A stretch of DNA of 46,831 bases from a bacterium. GTDB lineage: Bacteria > Patescibacteriota > Minisyncoccia > 2-02-FULL-40-12 > IGHO2-12-FULL-4. Within the stretch, counting starts at the first letter, position 1; the number at the start of each line of letters is the position of its first letter. Both the position numbers and the translations under genes were made by a program. The stretch covers positions 1 to 46,831 of the forward strand of contig JAUSIQ010000018.1 of the NCBI GenBank assembly GCA_030647955.1, written 5' to 3'. Of the stretch, positions 23,308-31,366 are shown piece by piece. The notes below the pieces were generated by a model. That model searched no databases. It was not told where the DNA came from and worked only from the letters and a program-made list of their open reading frames with translations.

Positions 23308-23320
23308 ATTTTAAGATTAG

Positions 23321-23341
23321 AAAAGCCGACTCCTGGTCGGC
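23321..23341 (-). terminator. Intrinsic terminator
   Basis: GCCGAC-TCCTG-GTCGGC lies between convergent genes; the T tract (CTTTTC) is on the minus strand, so it mainly serves the gene at 23415-23759. Confidence 0.7.
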
Positions 23342-23414
23342 ATTTAATAATGAGAACAATTCTTTTGCTTTTTAGTAAGCTTCGCTTTTTTATATACTTT
23401 CCTAACCATCAGGA

Positions 23415-23759
23415 TTACTCCTTCAGGCCTAAAAGCTTACGCTGTGCAGGACTTAACTTACCCATTATCATAATCCGCACATTGGCCTCGATTTCCCTTT
23501 CATTCAAAAGAATGACGGGCTGTCCAACCAGAAACCCCTCCTTACCGTTGGTAAGAACAAAAGCCTTTCCGATCTTAGTATAATTAGAATCATTTAATGC
23601 TTCTGCAAACGCCTTAGCAACATCTTCATTATGTAAAAATCCCAAGGATTCGACCTTCCTACCATCCTCATCCGTCCTGTAAACTTCCGTCATCTCTCCT
23701 ACCCAGAAACCAGTCAAATCAATTCCCACCAACTTTTCGGCCCGATTGTCGACGCCCAT
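23415..23759 (-). CDS. Uncharacterised 114-aa soluble protein
   Basis: This protein is not recognised. From the ATG at 23759 (six to eight bases after AAGGAG) it reads as a small mixed alpha/beta domain: DLTGFWVGEMTEVYRTDEDG, then AKAFAEALNDSNYTKIGKAF, a strand pair VLTNGKEGFLVGQPVILLN and a basic tail SPAQRKLLGLKE. The strong Shine-Dalgarno site and good codon structure support expression. No neighbour suggests a role. Confidence 0.6.
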   Translation of the reverse strand: MGVDNRAEKLVGIDLTGFWVGEMTEVYRTDEDGRKVESLGFLHNEDVAKAFAEALNDSNYTKIGKAFVLTNGKEGFLVGQPVILLNEREIEANVRIMIMGKLSPAQRKLLGLKE

Positions 23760-23777
23760 TGCCCTCTCCTTCATATA

Positions 23778-23942
23778 ATGAACTTATCCCAAGTTAACAC
23801 TTCCGCGTATTTTATCAAACACATACAAAAAACCGAATCTAGCCCCCTAAGAGAGGCCCACAATACTTATGAATTTATCAATCCCCTCCTAGCCTGCGAG
23901 CGGTTCGATAGGACTCGCCGCAAGCTTAATACCCCGACATAA
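23778..23942 (+). CDS. Possible 54-aa ORF (doubtful)
   Basis: An uninterrupted frame begins MNLSQVNTSAYFIKHIQK and ends RRKLNTPT, filling the gap between two minus-strand genes. A TATAAT word overlaps the ATG and there is no Shine-Dalgarno site. It overlaps the 3-prime end of the TauE gene by 17 bases. It resembles no family I know, and a frame of this length can arise by chance. Confidence 0.2.
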   Translation: MNLSQVNTSAYFIKHIQKTESSPLREAHNTYEFINPLLACERFDRTRRKLNTPT

Positions 23943-24642
23943 ACTTTAGACCAATTATAGCCAAAACTACCAAGACGATATTTCTAAAGATTTTTTGAGG
24001 TATTTTATTGACGACTTTTTTTCCAATGTAGGAGCCCGCTATCGCAAGGACAAAAAGAACCGGAATGTAGGCATAATACTTTTGCTCCAAGAATCCTCCT
24101 GCAAAATAAATCGGTATCCGGGTAATATCTACCGCCAAAGCTATGGCGGCCGCGGTGGCAAGATATACTCCCTTTTCTAAACCGAAAGCAGTCAAGAAAG
24201 CTCCCCGCAAAGCGCCGCCGGTCCCAATAAGACCGGCCAAAAATCCAGAAAGTCCGCCGCCAATTATTGCATTGGGTTTGTTTGCGGGGAACTTCAAAGC
24301 CGGCCTTACAAGAGAGATGGCCGCAAATAACAAAAAGAAAAGACCTAGAACGGCTTTCAAAATCTCTTGCGGAATGTGGTTTACTAGCAACGCCCCTGGT
24401 ATAGTTAATGCCACGCTCGGTATCCCAAAAATATAAATCAATCTTTTATCAATCCTGTGGCGAAAAAAAGTGATTCTGCCAATATTCCCAAAAATATGCA
24501 AAAACGCAACCAACACAAGAGCGGTTTTAAAATCAACGAAGAGTAAGGCAAGAGGCAAAAAAATAGCTGAAGAGCCGAAGCCAATTACTGTGCCGGCGAC
24601 CTCAGAGATAAATGCCAAGATAAAAAAGAGTGCTTCTGTCAT
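23926..24642 (-). CDS. TauE/SafE-family membrane permease
   Basis: This 238-aa protein has about seven to eight membrane helices and the two inverted TauE/SafE repeats, each with a Gly-rich signature: AGTVIGFGSSAIFLPLALL near residue 16 and GFLAGLIGTGGALRGAFL near 134. Family members export sulfite, sulfoacetate or related anions, though specificity varies widely. It lies 6 bases after the DM13 gene and forms the end of a three-gene unit that starts at 26698. Transport of an oxidised-sulfur or organic anion is possible but unproven. Confidence 0.9.
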   Translation of the reverse strand: MTEALFFILAFISEVAGTVIGFGSSAIFLPLALLFVDFKTALVLVAFLHIFGNIGRITFFRHRIDKRLIYIFGIPSVALTIPGALLVNHIPQEILKAVLGLFFLLFAAISLVRPALKFPANKPNAIIGGGLSGFLAGLIGTGGALRGAFLTAFGLEKGVYLATAAAIALAVDITRIPIYFAGGFLEQKYYAYIPVLFVLAIAGSYIGKKVVNKIPQKIFRNIVLVVLAIIGLKFMSGY

Positions 24643-24648
24643 AAGAAT

Positions 24649-25119
24649 CTATTTCATTACCGCATAGGTAAATAACACCCCGAATCGTCTGCACCAAACA
24701 ACGGCTGTTTTATATTCGGAAATATCGATAGAGCCAATCTCGTAGTTTTGATTGCCCGATGTGCCCTTGAGAAGACCCAGGTCCACATAGTCGCCAAGAC
24801 TCTTAATATCTCCCGTGAGCTGTACGGATTTTGTAAGATACACATAGAGATCGGGGCCGCTTGTAACATTGAAGTTTTCAAAACGCAAGATATTTTTATC
24901 GTCAAAGCGGATGATCTTTGCCTCACCGGAACCTTTATGAACTAAATCCACTTTGACAAAATTTCCACTAGCCAACGTCTGGACAGAGGCTTCGGGTTTA
25001 TCAGAGGTGGCTGGCAATGATTCCTGCACATCATTTCGTATAAAATAAGTGTATAGTCCGGTATAGTAAATTACGCCCGCCACTATCAAAACTGGGGCAA
25101 TGAGATAGTATTTTTTCAT
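24649..25119 (-). CDS. Membrane-anchored DM13-domain protein
   Basis: From the ATG at 25119 the product has 156 aa: one membrane helix (about residues 4-23) and an exported DM13 domain with the signatures GEAKIIRFDDKNILRFENFN, VTSGPDLYVYL, DYVDLGLLKGTSGNQNYEI and TAVVWCRRFGVLFTYA. DM13 has been proposed to be an electron-transfer domain with a conserved Cys, which is present here near the C-terminus. It begins 10 bases after the stop of the M23-like gene and is followed by the TauE gene. An earlier in-frame start lies inside the upstream gene and is rejected. Confidence 0.86.
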   Translation of the reverse strand: MKKYYLIAPVLIVAGVIYYTGLYTYFIRNDVQESLPATSDKPEASVQTLASGNFVKVDLVHKGSGEAKIIRFDDKNILRFENFNVTSGPDLYVYLTKSVQLTGDIKSLGDYVDLGLLKGTSGNQNYEIGSIDISEYKTAVVWCRRFGVLFTYAVMK

Positions 25120-25129
25120 AATTACGCGC

Positions 25130-26698
25130 CTATCTTTCGTATATTTTGGCCGCGGAGGTAAAGCCGGCGACCTCACTTGCTGTTTTATTTGGAAAAACTT
25201 CTACTTTAATGCGATTGTCAGAAAACATTTCAACAAGAAACACTCCCAAAATCTTATTATCAAGATTTACAGCAGAGCGTATTCCATGTCGTTCGTTGCC
25301 CGTAAACTGAAAACCGATCAGCTCGTATTTCAAAATCCCGGTTTTAAGGTCAATGTTGACCGGATCGGGGCTATTTCCCTTAACACCATAAACATCAAAA
25401 CAAACATTGCATAAAGAAGCATCAATGCCGCTGTTTGGAATAGCGATGCGAATAATACTCGGCGTCACATTGTCATAAACAATGGCCAGATGACACTCAT
25501 AATATGTACAATCACTTCCATTACCTTCATAGCCATTTGTTCCTTCCCTAAACCAATTTCCCACCAATCGGCCATCAACATCATAATCTATTTTACCGCC
25601 GACCGGTACAGCCGTTCTAATGCTTTTATCTTTAAGTTGTGTTTGTAGGATTGATTCGAAATAGCCGAACAAATCTACGGTATGAATCTTCCATCGTTCA
25701 CCATAGTAAAAAGCATGGCTAATGAATCCCGATAAAATTTTTGAAGTATCGTGCACGCTAAAATCAACGCTATTTCTCATTTTCCCTATCACTTGTCCGG
25801 CCTTTACCGGAATAGGCGCTATTCGATTGTCATCCGGCCCTTGGTCAGCTTCCCAGCGGGAGCCGGGCGGCAGAGGTCCGGTTTGGGATAAAATCTCCGG
25901 CGCTATTTCATAAGCATGTATATAAATAGTAGAAACCGTGCAGGAATGCCAAAGAATAATTCGGTAATCATTGGCGCTTGGAAAAGCACCGATACTTGTA
26001 ATATATCCGTCTGCCGGAGAACGCAAGTCACTGCTGGTCACGCCATCCCTGTTTTTACTATTGTGAATATAACCGTGGTCTGTTGGGGTAACATGAGAAC
26101 TGGAAAGCTGACCCATGGGTACAATGTGGTTTATTTCTGATACATTTACGGGTGAAGAAGTGAATGTGACGGAGGTGCCGGAACAAGTTGATGGTGGAGA
26201 CCAACCGGCAGGACTTTTAGGATAAGAGGTGGTTTTCGTTGTGGTGGGCGTTGTGGTGGGCGTTGTGGTGGGCGTTAGTTTCTTCTGTGTATCTGCAGGT
26301 TGAGAAACAACCGGTTGTTGAGTTTGGGGCGCGGATGTTTCACCTCTCCCTCCTACGCTCAACTGCGACATTTTCTCCCTTAGCGCTGTTGTTCTTTCAA
26401 TATCAAAACCTTGCGCTTCCAGCTCCGCAAGCTTGGCATCAACTGAACCATACACATCGGGGTGTATACCGCCATATTGCAAACCCCTTTCCACATCACT
26501 TTCAAGTGCGGAGAGGATTTTCTCATTACTTTCAAGCCCGGAGAGAATTTCCTCATTGCTCTGTAATTGTCCATCTTTGTTATGCGTCAACCAAAAACCG
26601 GCGGCGACTATAACTAACGCGCTTATTACGATTATGGGTAATAGATGAGCAAATCCTCGATTGTTTTCATTTATGTTTACGTTTCGCATATTTTCCAT
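25130..26698 (-). CDS. Exported M23-like envelope protein
   Basis: This 522-aa protein has a membrane anchor (about residues 17-37), a charged heptad stretch with a repeated SNEEILSGLESNEKILSALE unit, a Pro/Thr linker with TPTT repeats (about 140-160), and an exported domain that resembles M23 peptidases in layout: SSHVTPTDHGYIH, DLRSPADGYITSIGAF and WHSCTVSTIYIHAYEI. The usual zinc ligands HxxxD and HxH are incomplete, so peptidase activity is doubtful. A Cys-rich middle (DCTYYECH, CNVCFDVYG) follows. TATAAT is six bases before the ATG (26705-26710, minus strand). It leads a unit with the DM13 and TauE genes. Confidence 0.75.
   Translation of the reverse strand: MENMRNVNINENNRGFAHLLPIIVISALVIVAAGFWLTHNKDGQLQSNEEILSGLESNEKILSALESDVERGLQYGGIHPDVYGSVDAKLAELEAQGFDIERTTALREKMSQLSVGGRGETSAPQTQQPVVSQPADTQKKLTPTTTPTTTPTTTKTTSYPKSPAGWSPPSTCSGTSVTFTSSPVNVSEINHIVPMGQLSSSHVTPTDHGYIHNSKNRDGVTSSDLRSPADGYITSIGAFPSANDYRIILWHSCTVSTIYIHAYEIAPEILSQTGPLPPGSRWEADQGPDDNRIAPIPVKAGQVIGKMRNSVDFSVHDTSKILSGFISHAFYYGERWKIHTVDLFGYFESILQTQLKDKSIRTAVPVGGKIDYDVDGRLVGNWFREGTNGYEGNGSDCTYYECHLAIVYDNVTPSIIRIAIPNSGIDASLCNVCFDVYGVKGNSPDPVNIDLKTGILKYELIGFQFTGNERHGIRSAVNLDNKILGVFLVEMFSDNRIKVEVFPNKTASEVAGFTSAAKIYER
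26237..26272. repeat. Three tandem 12-bp repeats coding for a Thr/Pro linker
   Basis: The unit CGTTGTGGTGGG is repeated three times without change in the gene at 25130-26698, coding for TPTT-type units on the minus strand. Such tracts can change length by slippage. Confidence 0.9.
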
Positions 26699-26715
26699 GG
26701 TTAAATTATATCACA

Positions 26716-26741
26716 AAACACGCCCCCCGTCCGGCGTGTTT
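26716..26741 (-). terminator. Intrinsic terminator of the XRE gene
   Basis: On the minus strand AAACACGCC pairs with GGCGTGTTT, followed by TGTGATATAAT. The right flank is the extended -10 box of the next gene, so terminator and promoter abut. Confidence 0.75.
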
Positions 26742-26775
26742 ATAACACTCTATGTATGGTATGGTTTTTAAGCTA

Positions 26776-26979
26776 TTACTTTTTGTATTCTAAAATGTCC
26801 CCGGGCTGACATTCTAAAGCCTTACAAATCGCCTCTAGAGTGGATAATCGGATCGCTTTTGCCTTTCCATTTTTTAGTATAGAAAGATTAGCCATCGTTA
26901 TTCCGACTTTTTCTGTAAGTTCTGTAACGCTCATTTTCCTTTTAGCCAGCATAACGTCTATGTTGATTATAATTGCCAT
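26776..26979 (-). CDS. Small XRE-family regulator (YozG-like)
   Basis: This 67-aa protein is a single Cro/CI helix-turn-helix (MLAKRKMSVTELTEKVGITM, ANLSILKNGKAKAIRLSTLE, AICKALECQPGDILEY). The SILKNGKAKAIRLSTL region is typical of YozG-type regulators, which are usually encoded beside DUF2975 membrane proteins. That is the case here: it follows two DUF2975 genes on the same strand. It likely represses its own operon, with the membrane proteins as possible sensors or controllers. Confidence 0.9.
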   Translation of the reverse strand: MAIIINIDVMLAKRKMSVTELTEKVGITMANLSILKNGKAKAIRLSTLEAICKALECQPGDILEYKK

Positions 26980-27011
26980 ATAAACTTTTCTGCTCGGGCT
27001 ACTTTAATGCA

Positions 27012-27494
27012 TTAAACTACTAAATCGTTTTCCGATTTTATATCTATGGCATTTTGCGCAAGCTTTTGAAGGATTGCCGCAAAGACGGCCACCACTGTTG
27101 GAGTAAGAGCAAAGGCTAATCCGATTAGTATGGCACCTGGGGCATCATCTGCCTCCGCGATTTGAATTAAGATTGGCATACCCGCCAAATACAAAATACT
27201 CATTGCGATTCCACAATATTTTATATACTTAAGAGCCTCTACCGAATTTGCCGAAAAAGCGGTGTTCTTGTCGATATAGCTTAAAAGCTTAAAGGCTTGA
27301 TACAGGGCAATGAAAAACGGTATCGCTGTCATATATCCACCAATGAAGATGGGGTATTTCAAGCCAGCGAGCTCCGGCCACTCTATACCCACTCCCTTAC
27401 TTATAGCGGGTATCGCAAAAATGCAAAAAGCTAGTACGAGACCACCCATCACAAAAAGGGTTGTCTTCAAGAAAAATGTTGACGCCTGTTTCAT
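27012..27494 (-). CDS. DUF2975 membrane protein, copy 2
   Basis: This 160-aa protein has four membrane helices (about 8-28, 48-68, 93-112 and 120-145) and the DUF2975 pattern ALYQAFKLLSYIDKNTAFSANSVEALKYIKYCGI. Its tail LQKLAQNAIDIKSENDLVV matches the end of the sister gene at 27505. DUF2975 proteins are regularly paired with YozG-like regulators, but their molecular role is unknown to me. It lies between its sister and the XRE gene. Confidence 0.88.
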   Translation of the reverse strand: MKQASTFFLKTTLFVMGGLVLAFCIFAIPAISKGVGIEWPELAGLKYPIFIGGYMTAIPFFIALYQAFKLLSYIDKNTAFSANSVEALKYIKYCGIAMSILYLAGMPILIQIAEADDAPGAILIGLAFALTPTVVAVFAAILQKLAQNAIDIKSENDLVV

Positions 27495-27504
27495 AATTAA
27501 TTTA

Positions 27505-27984
27505 TTAAGCCGTCAGGTTATTTTCTGATTTTATGTTTGCGGCATTTTGTAAAATTCTTTCAAACACAGACGCCGCGGTGGCGATTACAACAGAAATAAA
27601 AGTAGCCAAAATGCCGATGGCAATAAAGCCCGCCGGATCGTCATCTACGTTGTGAGACGTCCTGATGTATAGTATTGCCATCACAATTAAGATGCTTTGC
27701 ATGATTGCACAATATTTTATAGTCCTTAAAGCTTTCGCGGAGCTTAGCGAGAATACTTTATTTTGCCCAATGTATCCGAGTAATTTAAATGCTTGATACA
27801 GCCCGACAAAAAACGGAATAGACGCTATATACATGTACACTATGAACGGATCCCAGTAAATACTAAACAAGTCTAAGTTTACAGCTCTCCCCTCGGTCAA
27901 GGGAAACCGAATCATGCCTCCAAGCGCCACGATTACTATAAATACAATTACTATCTTTAGAAATATTATTGAACCTTGTTTCAT
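27505..27984 (-). CDS. DUF2975 membrane protein, copy 1
   Basis: This 159-aa four-helix membrane protein is a tandem paralogue of the next gene: GLYQAFKLLGYIGQNKVFSL and the tail ILQNAANIKSENNLTA align with copy 2. It is the first gene of the DUF2975-DUF2975-XRE operon. The leader upstream holds an array of abutting hairpins (28049-28160) and a promoter at 28180-28208, so expression may be controlled at the RNA level. Confidence 0.88.
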   Translation of the reverse strand: MKQGSIIFLKIVIVFIVIVALGGMIRFPLTEGRAVNLDLFSIYWDPFIVYMYIASIPFFVGLYQAFKLLGYIGQNKVFSLSSAKALRTIKYCAIMQSILIVMAILYIRTSHNVDDDPAGFIAIGILATFISVVIATAASVFERILQNAANIKSENNLTA

Positions 27985-28048
27985 CTTATTTTACTGAGCG
28001 AGGAGCAAAATGGAAGATTCTGATCTTACATTTTGTCCGACCGCGTGT

Positions 28049-28160
28049 CGCTAAAGCTTTAGCGGTGGCACAGCGAAGCTAAAAGGGTAATGCCCCGATG
28101 CTCTGCATCGGTATCAATAATGTCTAGGACATTATTGATACCTCGCAGCTTGCTGCGAGG
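28049..28160. promoter_or_regulatory. Array of four hairpins, three of them abutting
   Basis: Four perfect inverted repeats follow each other: 28049-28064 (CGCTAAAG/CTTTAGCG), 28095-28111 (CCGATG/CATCGG), 28112-28140 (13-bp stem, loop TAG) and 28141-28160 (CCTCGCAGC/GCTGCGAGG, loop TT). The last three touch with no base between them. On the minus strand they lie between a promoter-like sequence and the DUF2975 operon, so they would be its leader. None has a terminator T tract. They may also be REP-like DNA elements. Confidence 0.75.
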
Positions 28161-28179
28161 AGTATTCATTAATAACTTA

Positions 28180-28208
28180 AACTTACTCCTTAATTTATCG
28201 TATGTCAA
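28180..28208 (-). promoter_or_regulatory. Probable promoter of the DUF2975-XRE operon
   Basis: On the minus strand TTGACA (28208-28203), a 17-bp spacer and TAAGTT (28185-28180) lie upstream of the hairpin array. The -10 box is weak. A start near 28173 would give a leader of about 190 bases. Confidence 0.5.
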
Positions 28209-28251
28209 TAAATAAATATCGTTTATCGGCAAAGCATGTACCGTTTTACTT

Positions 28252-28785
28252 CTATTTGACGCGCAGATAGTCTGTCGCTAAAAGATACAAAGGACCGGCA
28301 CATATATAAAACCAGTAAATAAAAAGGGAGCCGTGAATGATTCCAAGTCCAAAAAATGATGGTGAGCTCTCTGCGCTTCGGATCCCAAGAAGGTAGTAAC
28401 CGATATATTCCAGACAGAAAAGGGCAGACACATATATTATGCTCACAACTACCCATCTATAAGAAACGCGCAAACGTTTATATATCTCCCGTAGCGCTAC
28501 CAATCCTGCTGTCCACAGAATGAGAGGATAGACATTTATGTGTCCTATTAATAAATTGTTGCCGGTATATACGGTTGCCTTATAAGAGGTAACGACAAGG
28601 GCAAAAAACAAAGCCACGAGAAGCTCTTCCCCAACAGAACGCCGATAAATTGCATACGCCACACATAGACACACAAAGACTAACCAAGTGACTACCAATT
28701 TATTATCAACTGTGGCAAGCGTCGGTACTGGAATGAGAGCTATTGCCAAACTCGAAAAGAGTATAATTTTCTGTCGAAACTTCAT
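28252..28785 (-). CDS. Six-helix membrane protein, unknown
   Basis: This 177-aa protein is highly hydrophobic with about six membrane helices and a small C-terminal tail. Distinctive stretches are ALVVTSYKATVYTGNNLLIG, GLVALREIYKRLRVSYRWVV and SSPSFFGLGIIHGSLFIYWF. The overall look (short polytopic protein with HG and YW pairs) resembles carotenoid-cyclase-like or related small membrane enzymes, but no family is claimed. TATAAT (28792-28797, minus strand) lies six bases before the ATG, again a leaderless layout. Confidence 0.65.
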   Translation of the reverse strand: MKFRQKIILFSSLAIALIPVPTLATVDNKLVVTWLVFVCLCVAYAIYRRSVGEELLVALFFALVVTSYKATVYTGNNLLIGHINVYPLILWTAGLVALREIYKRLRVSYRWVVVSIIYVSALFCLEYIGYYLLGIRSAESSPSFFGLGIIHGSLFIYWFYICAGPLYLLATDYLRVK

Positions 28786-28797
28786 AAGGAAATTATA

Positions 28798-28982
28798 ACA
28801 CGTGATAAAATTGATTCCCGATATTTATGCTAGGTATTATGCCCCATGCATGGTCAATATCATATTAATAAACTTTGACAAACGGCACCTGCTTTGCCCG
28901 CCCTAGTCCTTCGGTAAATTCAGGACAAAGGAGGGACACCTTTTTTAACGTAGTTATCCGCTACGTCCAACAGTTAGTTTCG
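28798..28982. other. Intergenic region with short hairpins
   Basis: The gap between the six-helix gene and the broken TspO gene holds a few short inverted words (for example ACGTAG with CTACGT near 28950-28967) and no gene I can support. Confidence 0.35.
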
Positions 28983-29452
28983 TTAGTTTAAAATCCAAAT
29001 TGCAAAGTTCAAGTAGGCGGCAAAACTAACCCAAAGAATATATAGCGCCAGAAGCCAGGCAGCAGTTTTAGAGATTTTCCTGAATATTAAAATGGTCAAA
29101 ATAATAGTGGCCCACAAGAGTACGATAACCGCCAATGCGCTACCGATAGATTGAGCACCGAAAAATATTGGGGACCAGATGGCATTTAAGACCAGTTGAA
29201 CTGCAAAAAGCCAGATCGCTTTCTTCTTTCTTTGGAATCACTTTTCCATACCAGCCACAACGAAACGCCCATTAGGAGATATAGAGTTGTCCAGACCGGA
29301 CCAAATATCCATGCCGGCAGATTAAGCGCCGGCTTTGTGAGTGTCGCATACCAGGTTGGAATTGCCGAGATAGTAAACACGGAACCGAGTATACCCGCAA
29401 ATTCGGATACGCCGATCGCAACGAGTAACTTAATAAGATTATTTATACGCAT
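28983..29452 (-). pseudogene. tspO: TspO/MBR tryptophan-rich sensory protein, frameshifted
   Basis: Read from the ATG at 29452, the first frame gives the N-terminal half of TspO (GILGSVFTISAIPTWYATL, then LNLPAWIFGPVWTTLYLLMG), then runs out of frame at an A/G-rich stretch near 29226-29237 and stops at 29186. The neighbouring frame continues the family without a gap: KKAIWLFAVQLVLNAIWSPI, FFGAQ, then LLWATIILTILIF and LYILWVSFAAYLNFAIWILN to a stop at 28983. Together they form a full five-helix protein of about 156 aa. One base change would restore it, so sequencing error, recent mutation or slippage are all possible. Confidence 0.9.
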
Positions 29453-29469
29453 GATCTTAATTCTATACG

Positions 29470-29497
29470 AAAACACTATCATTGACGATAGTGTTTT
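29470..29497. terminator. Intrinsic terminator-like hairpin
   Basis: AAAACACTATC pairs with GATAGTGTTTT across a six-base loop between the M23-like gene (29585) and the TspO locus; it can end minus-strand transcription from the former. Confidence 0.75.
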
Positions 29498-29584
29498 ATG
29501 ATCCAGACTAGTAATTCGAGATGTCCAGCGGATGCTCTTATTGGTATAAGGTTTTTAGACGATTATTATATCTTATACAACTGA

Positions 29585-30427
29585 CTACCCCTCTATCGGA
29601 TCTAGAATTAAACAGCCGGGAGTACTGATAGACTCGTCATAGAGTGTTGGGTCACCAACGTACTCTTCCCATGATTTATAAAAAGCAATGATTTTCTTTC
29701 CTATTTCTTCCTTTATACTCGGATCAAGATAAGTAAACGGGCAGACATGCTCTGGTGGCCCATCTCCCCCACCATGCAAAATCCCGATTTCTACTGCACC
29801 AAATCCGGCAGGCGCTCCATGATCAAAATTACTTACCTCACCGATTATTTGACCAGCTTTTACTTTATCACCAACTTTTACCTTTGGATTTATTATGTGC
29901 TCTGTTTCATAAACCCACCTTTCGAGTTCACCACTCTTGGTTACTTGGATAGAATAATCACCGCTCCAAAGGGTTGGCATGTTGGCTACTATTCCATCCA
30001 CCAAAGAACGTACGGGAGTGCCTAGGGGTAAGATATAAGTAGGCTGTGGATTATATTTATTCGGAGATGCGCTACTGGACGGTATAAAAAAACCATAACC
30101 CATAAACAAACGGTTAAACTGTAGATTTTGTTTTGCAAAAAGAAAATCACCGGCTCGGCCTGATCCTGGATCATAGTAGTCTAAGTTGATCCCAATACTT
30201 TTTAAAAGCACCGGGGGTTTATCACCACTGACTTGCTGAACCACTGGAGATTGTGTTTGGTTTACAACCGGTTTTGTATTATTTGTATTATTTGGTTTGG
30301 TATTAGGCACACTGCTCGGACTAACCTCCGAATTTAGTGTAGAGTCATGATTAAATTCGCTGAAGACATATAGACCGAAAGCTAGGAGACAGATACCGAT
30401 AATACCGGGTACAATAAATTTTCTCAT
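29585..30427 (-). CDS. Exported M23/biotinyl-like envelope protein
   Basis: This 280-aa protein has a membrane anchor (about residues 5-25), an Asn/Pro/Thr linker rich in NTKPNNTNNTKP, and an exported domain with an M23 or biotinyl-like hairpin: LPLGTPVRSLVDGIVANM, VYETEHIINPKVKVGDKVK and AGQIIGEVSNF. The M23 zinc ligands are not evident, so it may be a non-catalytic relative. It resembles the 522-aa protein at 25130 in architecture (anchor, linker, M23-like domain). Cysteines in EHVCPFTYL and TPGCLIL could pair. A TAAAAT box lies five bases before the ATG. Confidence 0.72.
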   Translation of the reverse strand: MRKFIVPGIIGICLLAFGLYVFSEFNHDSTLNSEVSPSSVPNTKPNNTNNTKPVVNQTQSPVVQQVSGDKPPVLLKSIGINLDYYDPGSGRAGDFLFAKQNLQFNRLFMGYGFFIPSSSASPNKYNPQPTYILPLGTPVRSLVDGIVANMPTLWSGDYSIQVTKSGELERWVYETEHIINPKVKVGDKVKAGQIIGEVSNFDHGAPAGFGAVEIGILHGGGDGPPEHVCPFTYLDPSIKEEIGKKIIAFYKSWEEYVGDPTLYDESISTPGCLILDPIEG

Positions 30428-30701
30428 AAATCATTTTATCACTATATAAGATAAGCAAAAGTCTCTCCGTCCTATCTGGCTCCGGACCTGGAACGAAGTT
30501 CGAACCTGCTATTTCTCAAACGTCAAGTTTTGGGCGCTTCCTTCATTCCCGTTAACTTGCTCTAATTCTAAAGAGACTCGGGAGGACGAGCAAGAGGTGG
30601 CCTAGCCTTTTGATGCTGACGTTTTGTGCGTTCACGATAGGTCGAGCTCAAGACCACTGCAAGACGCTACAATTTGCCACATATGGCAGACTTTCCCCCC
30701 C
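30428..30701. other. Intergenic stretch at the start of an accessory region
   Basis: About 270 bases hold no gene I can support. A GTTCGAACCTG word near 30507 recalls a tRNA T-arm, but no tRNA can be folded on either strand. An eight-base C run lies near 30693-30701. Composition rises in GC from here to about 33.2 kb. Confidence 0.4.
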
Positions 30702-31313
30702 CTACAACGATTCGAAAAACTCAAACGTAGCCCGATCATAGTCTACACCTGTGATCCTGTCGCCGTGTGCCTCCGTGAGGGGCTGAAGAACTTCGACCAC
30801 AAATCTAACAGCGACTGGTTTGAATATATGCGCCAACAGACTCGAGTCAATTACACCGTCCTCTGCAAACAGACGAACCTTGTGAAAATAACGATACGTC
30901 AAACGTCGCCAATCATCCAACTCGTCGCCTGTTCCCTCTGACACCTGTCTAATGAATTCTGCAGCAGCGCGCGATACTCCGGACCGTAAACACTTTTCAC
31001 TGAACCGGTGAAGCTCCCTCATGGCTTTACCCATATCTGGCGATGCGTACTCCGTAACAAGACTCGAAACCAATTGCCGCTTTGCAGCATCCTCGGTCGC
31101 CTGCACGCTCTCACCTAATCGCTTCAGATGCCAAACCGCGACGCCAAGTGCAATCACTGCTCCGACCACCAAACCTCGCTGTGCACTTCTAAACATCCTG
31201 AGCGTCTCTGGCCACTGCACTTCCCAAAACTTCCGATACTTTTCTAACTCCTCAGACTCACTCTCCAATTTAGCAATCCGATCTTCCATGTTCGACTGCA
31301 TAGGCCCATTCAT
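30702..31313 (-). CDS. DUF4760-like single-pass membrane protein
   Basis: This 203-aa protein has an N-terminal coiled coil (MEDRIAKLESESEELEKY), one membrane helix (about 48-66, RGLVVGAVIALGVAVWHL), and a soluble helical domain with LVSSLVTEYASPDMGKAM, LTYRYFHKVRLFAEDGVIDS and IFKPVAVRFVVEVLQPL. The pattern fits DUF4760-type proteins, whose role is unknown to me. A GGGAG site precedes the ATG. Along with the following small genes it is GC-richer than the surroundings, which suggests an acquired segment. Confidence 0.68.
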   Translation of the reverse strand: MNGPMQSNMEDRIAKLESESEELEKYRKFWEVQWPETLRMFRSAQRGLVVGAVIALGVAVWHLKRLGESVQATEDAAKRQLVSSLVTEYASPDMGKAMRELHRFSEKCLRSGVSRAAAEFIRQVSEGTGDELDDWRRLTYRYFHKVRLFAEDGVIDSSLLAHIFKPVAVRFVVEVLQPLTEAHGDRITGVDYDRATFEFFESL

Positions 31314-31335
31314 ATCGTCTCCCTTCCCACGAACA

Positions 31336-31366
31336 TTAAAAAACCAAAGGGTTACCCTTTGGTTTT
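31336..31366 (-). terminator. Intrinsic terminator overlapping a stop codon
   Basis: A 12-bp stem (31340-31351 with 31355-31366) encloses exactly the TAA stop of the gene at 31352-31534 in its three-base loop and is followed on the minus strand by a T run. Confidence 0.85.

Noticed and set aside
28049-28160. A CRISPR array
   Set aside because: The repeated feature is inverted symmetry, not a direct repeat; the stems differ from each other and there are no spacers.
30455-30530. A possible tRNA around GTTCGAACCTG
   Set aside because: The T-loop word is present, but no acceptor stem, D-arm or anticodon stem can be formed on either strand.
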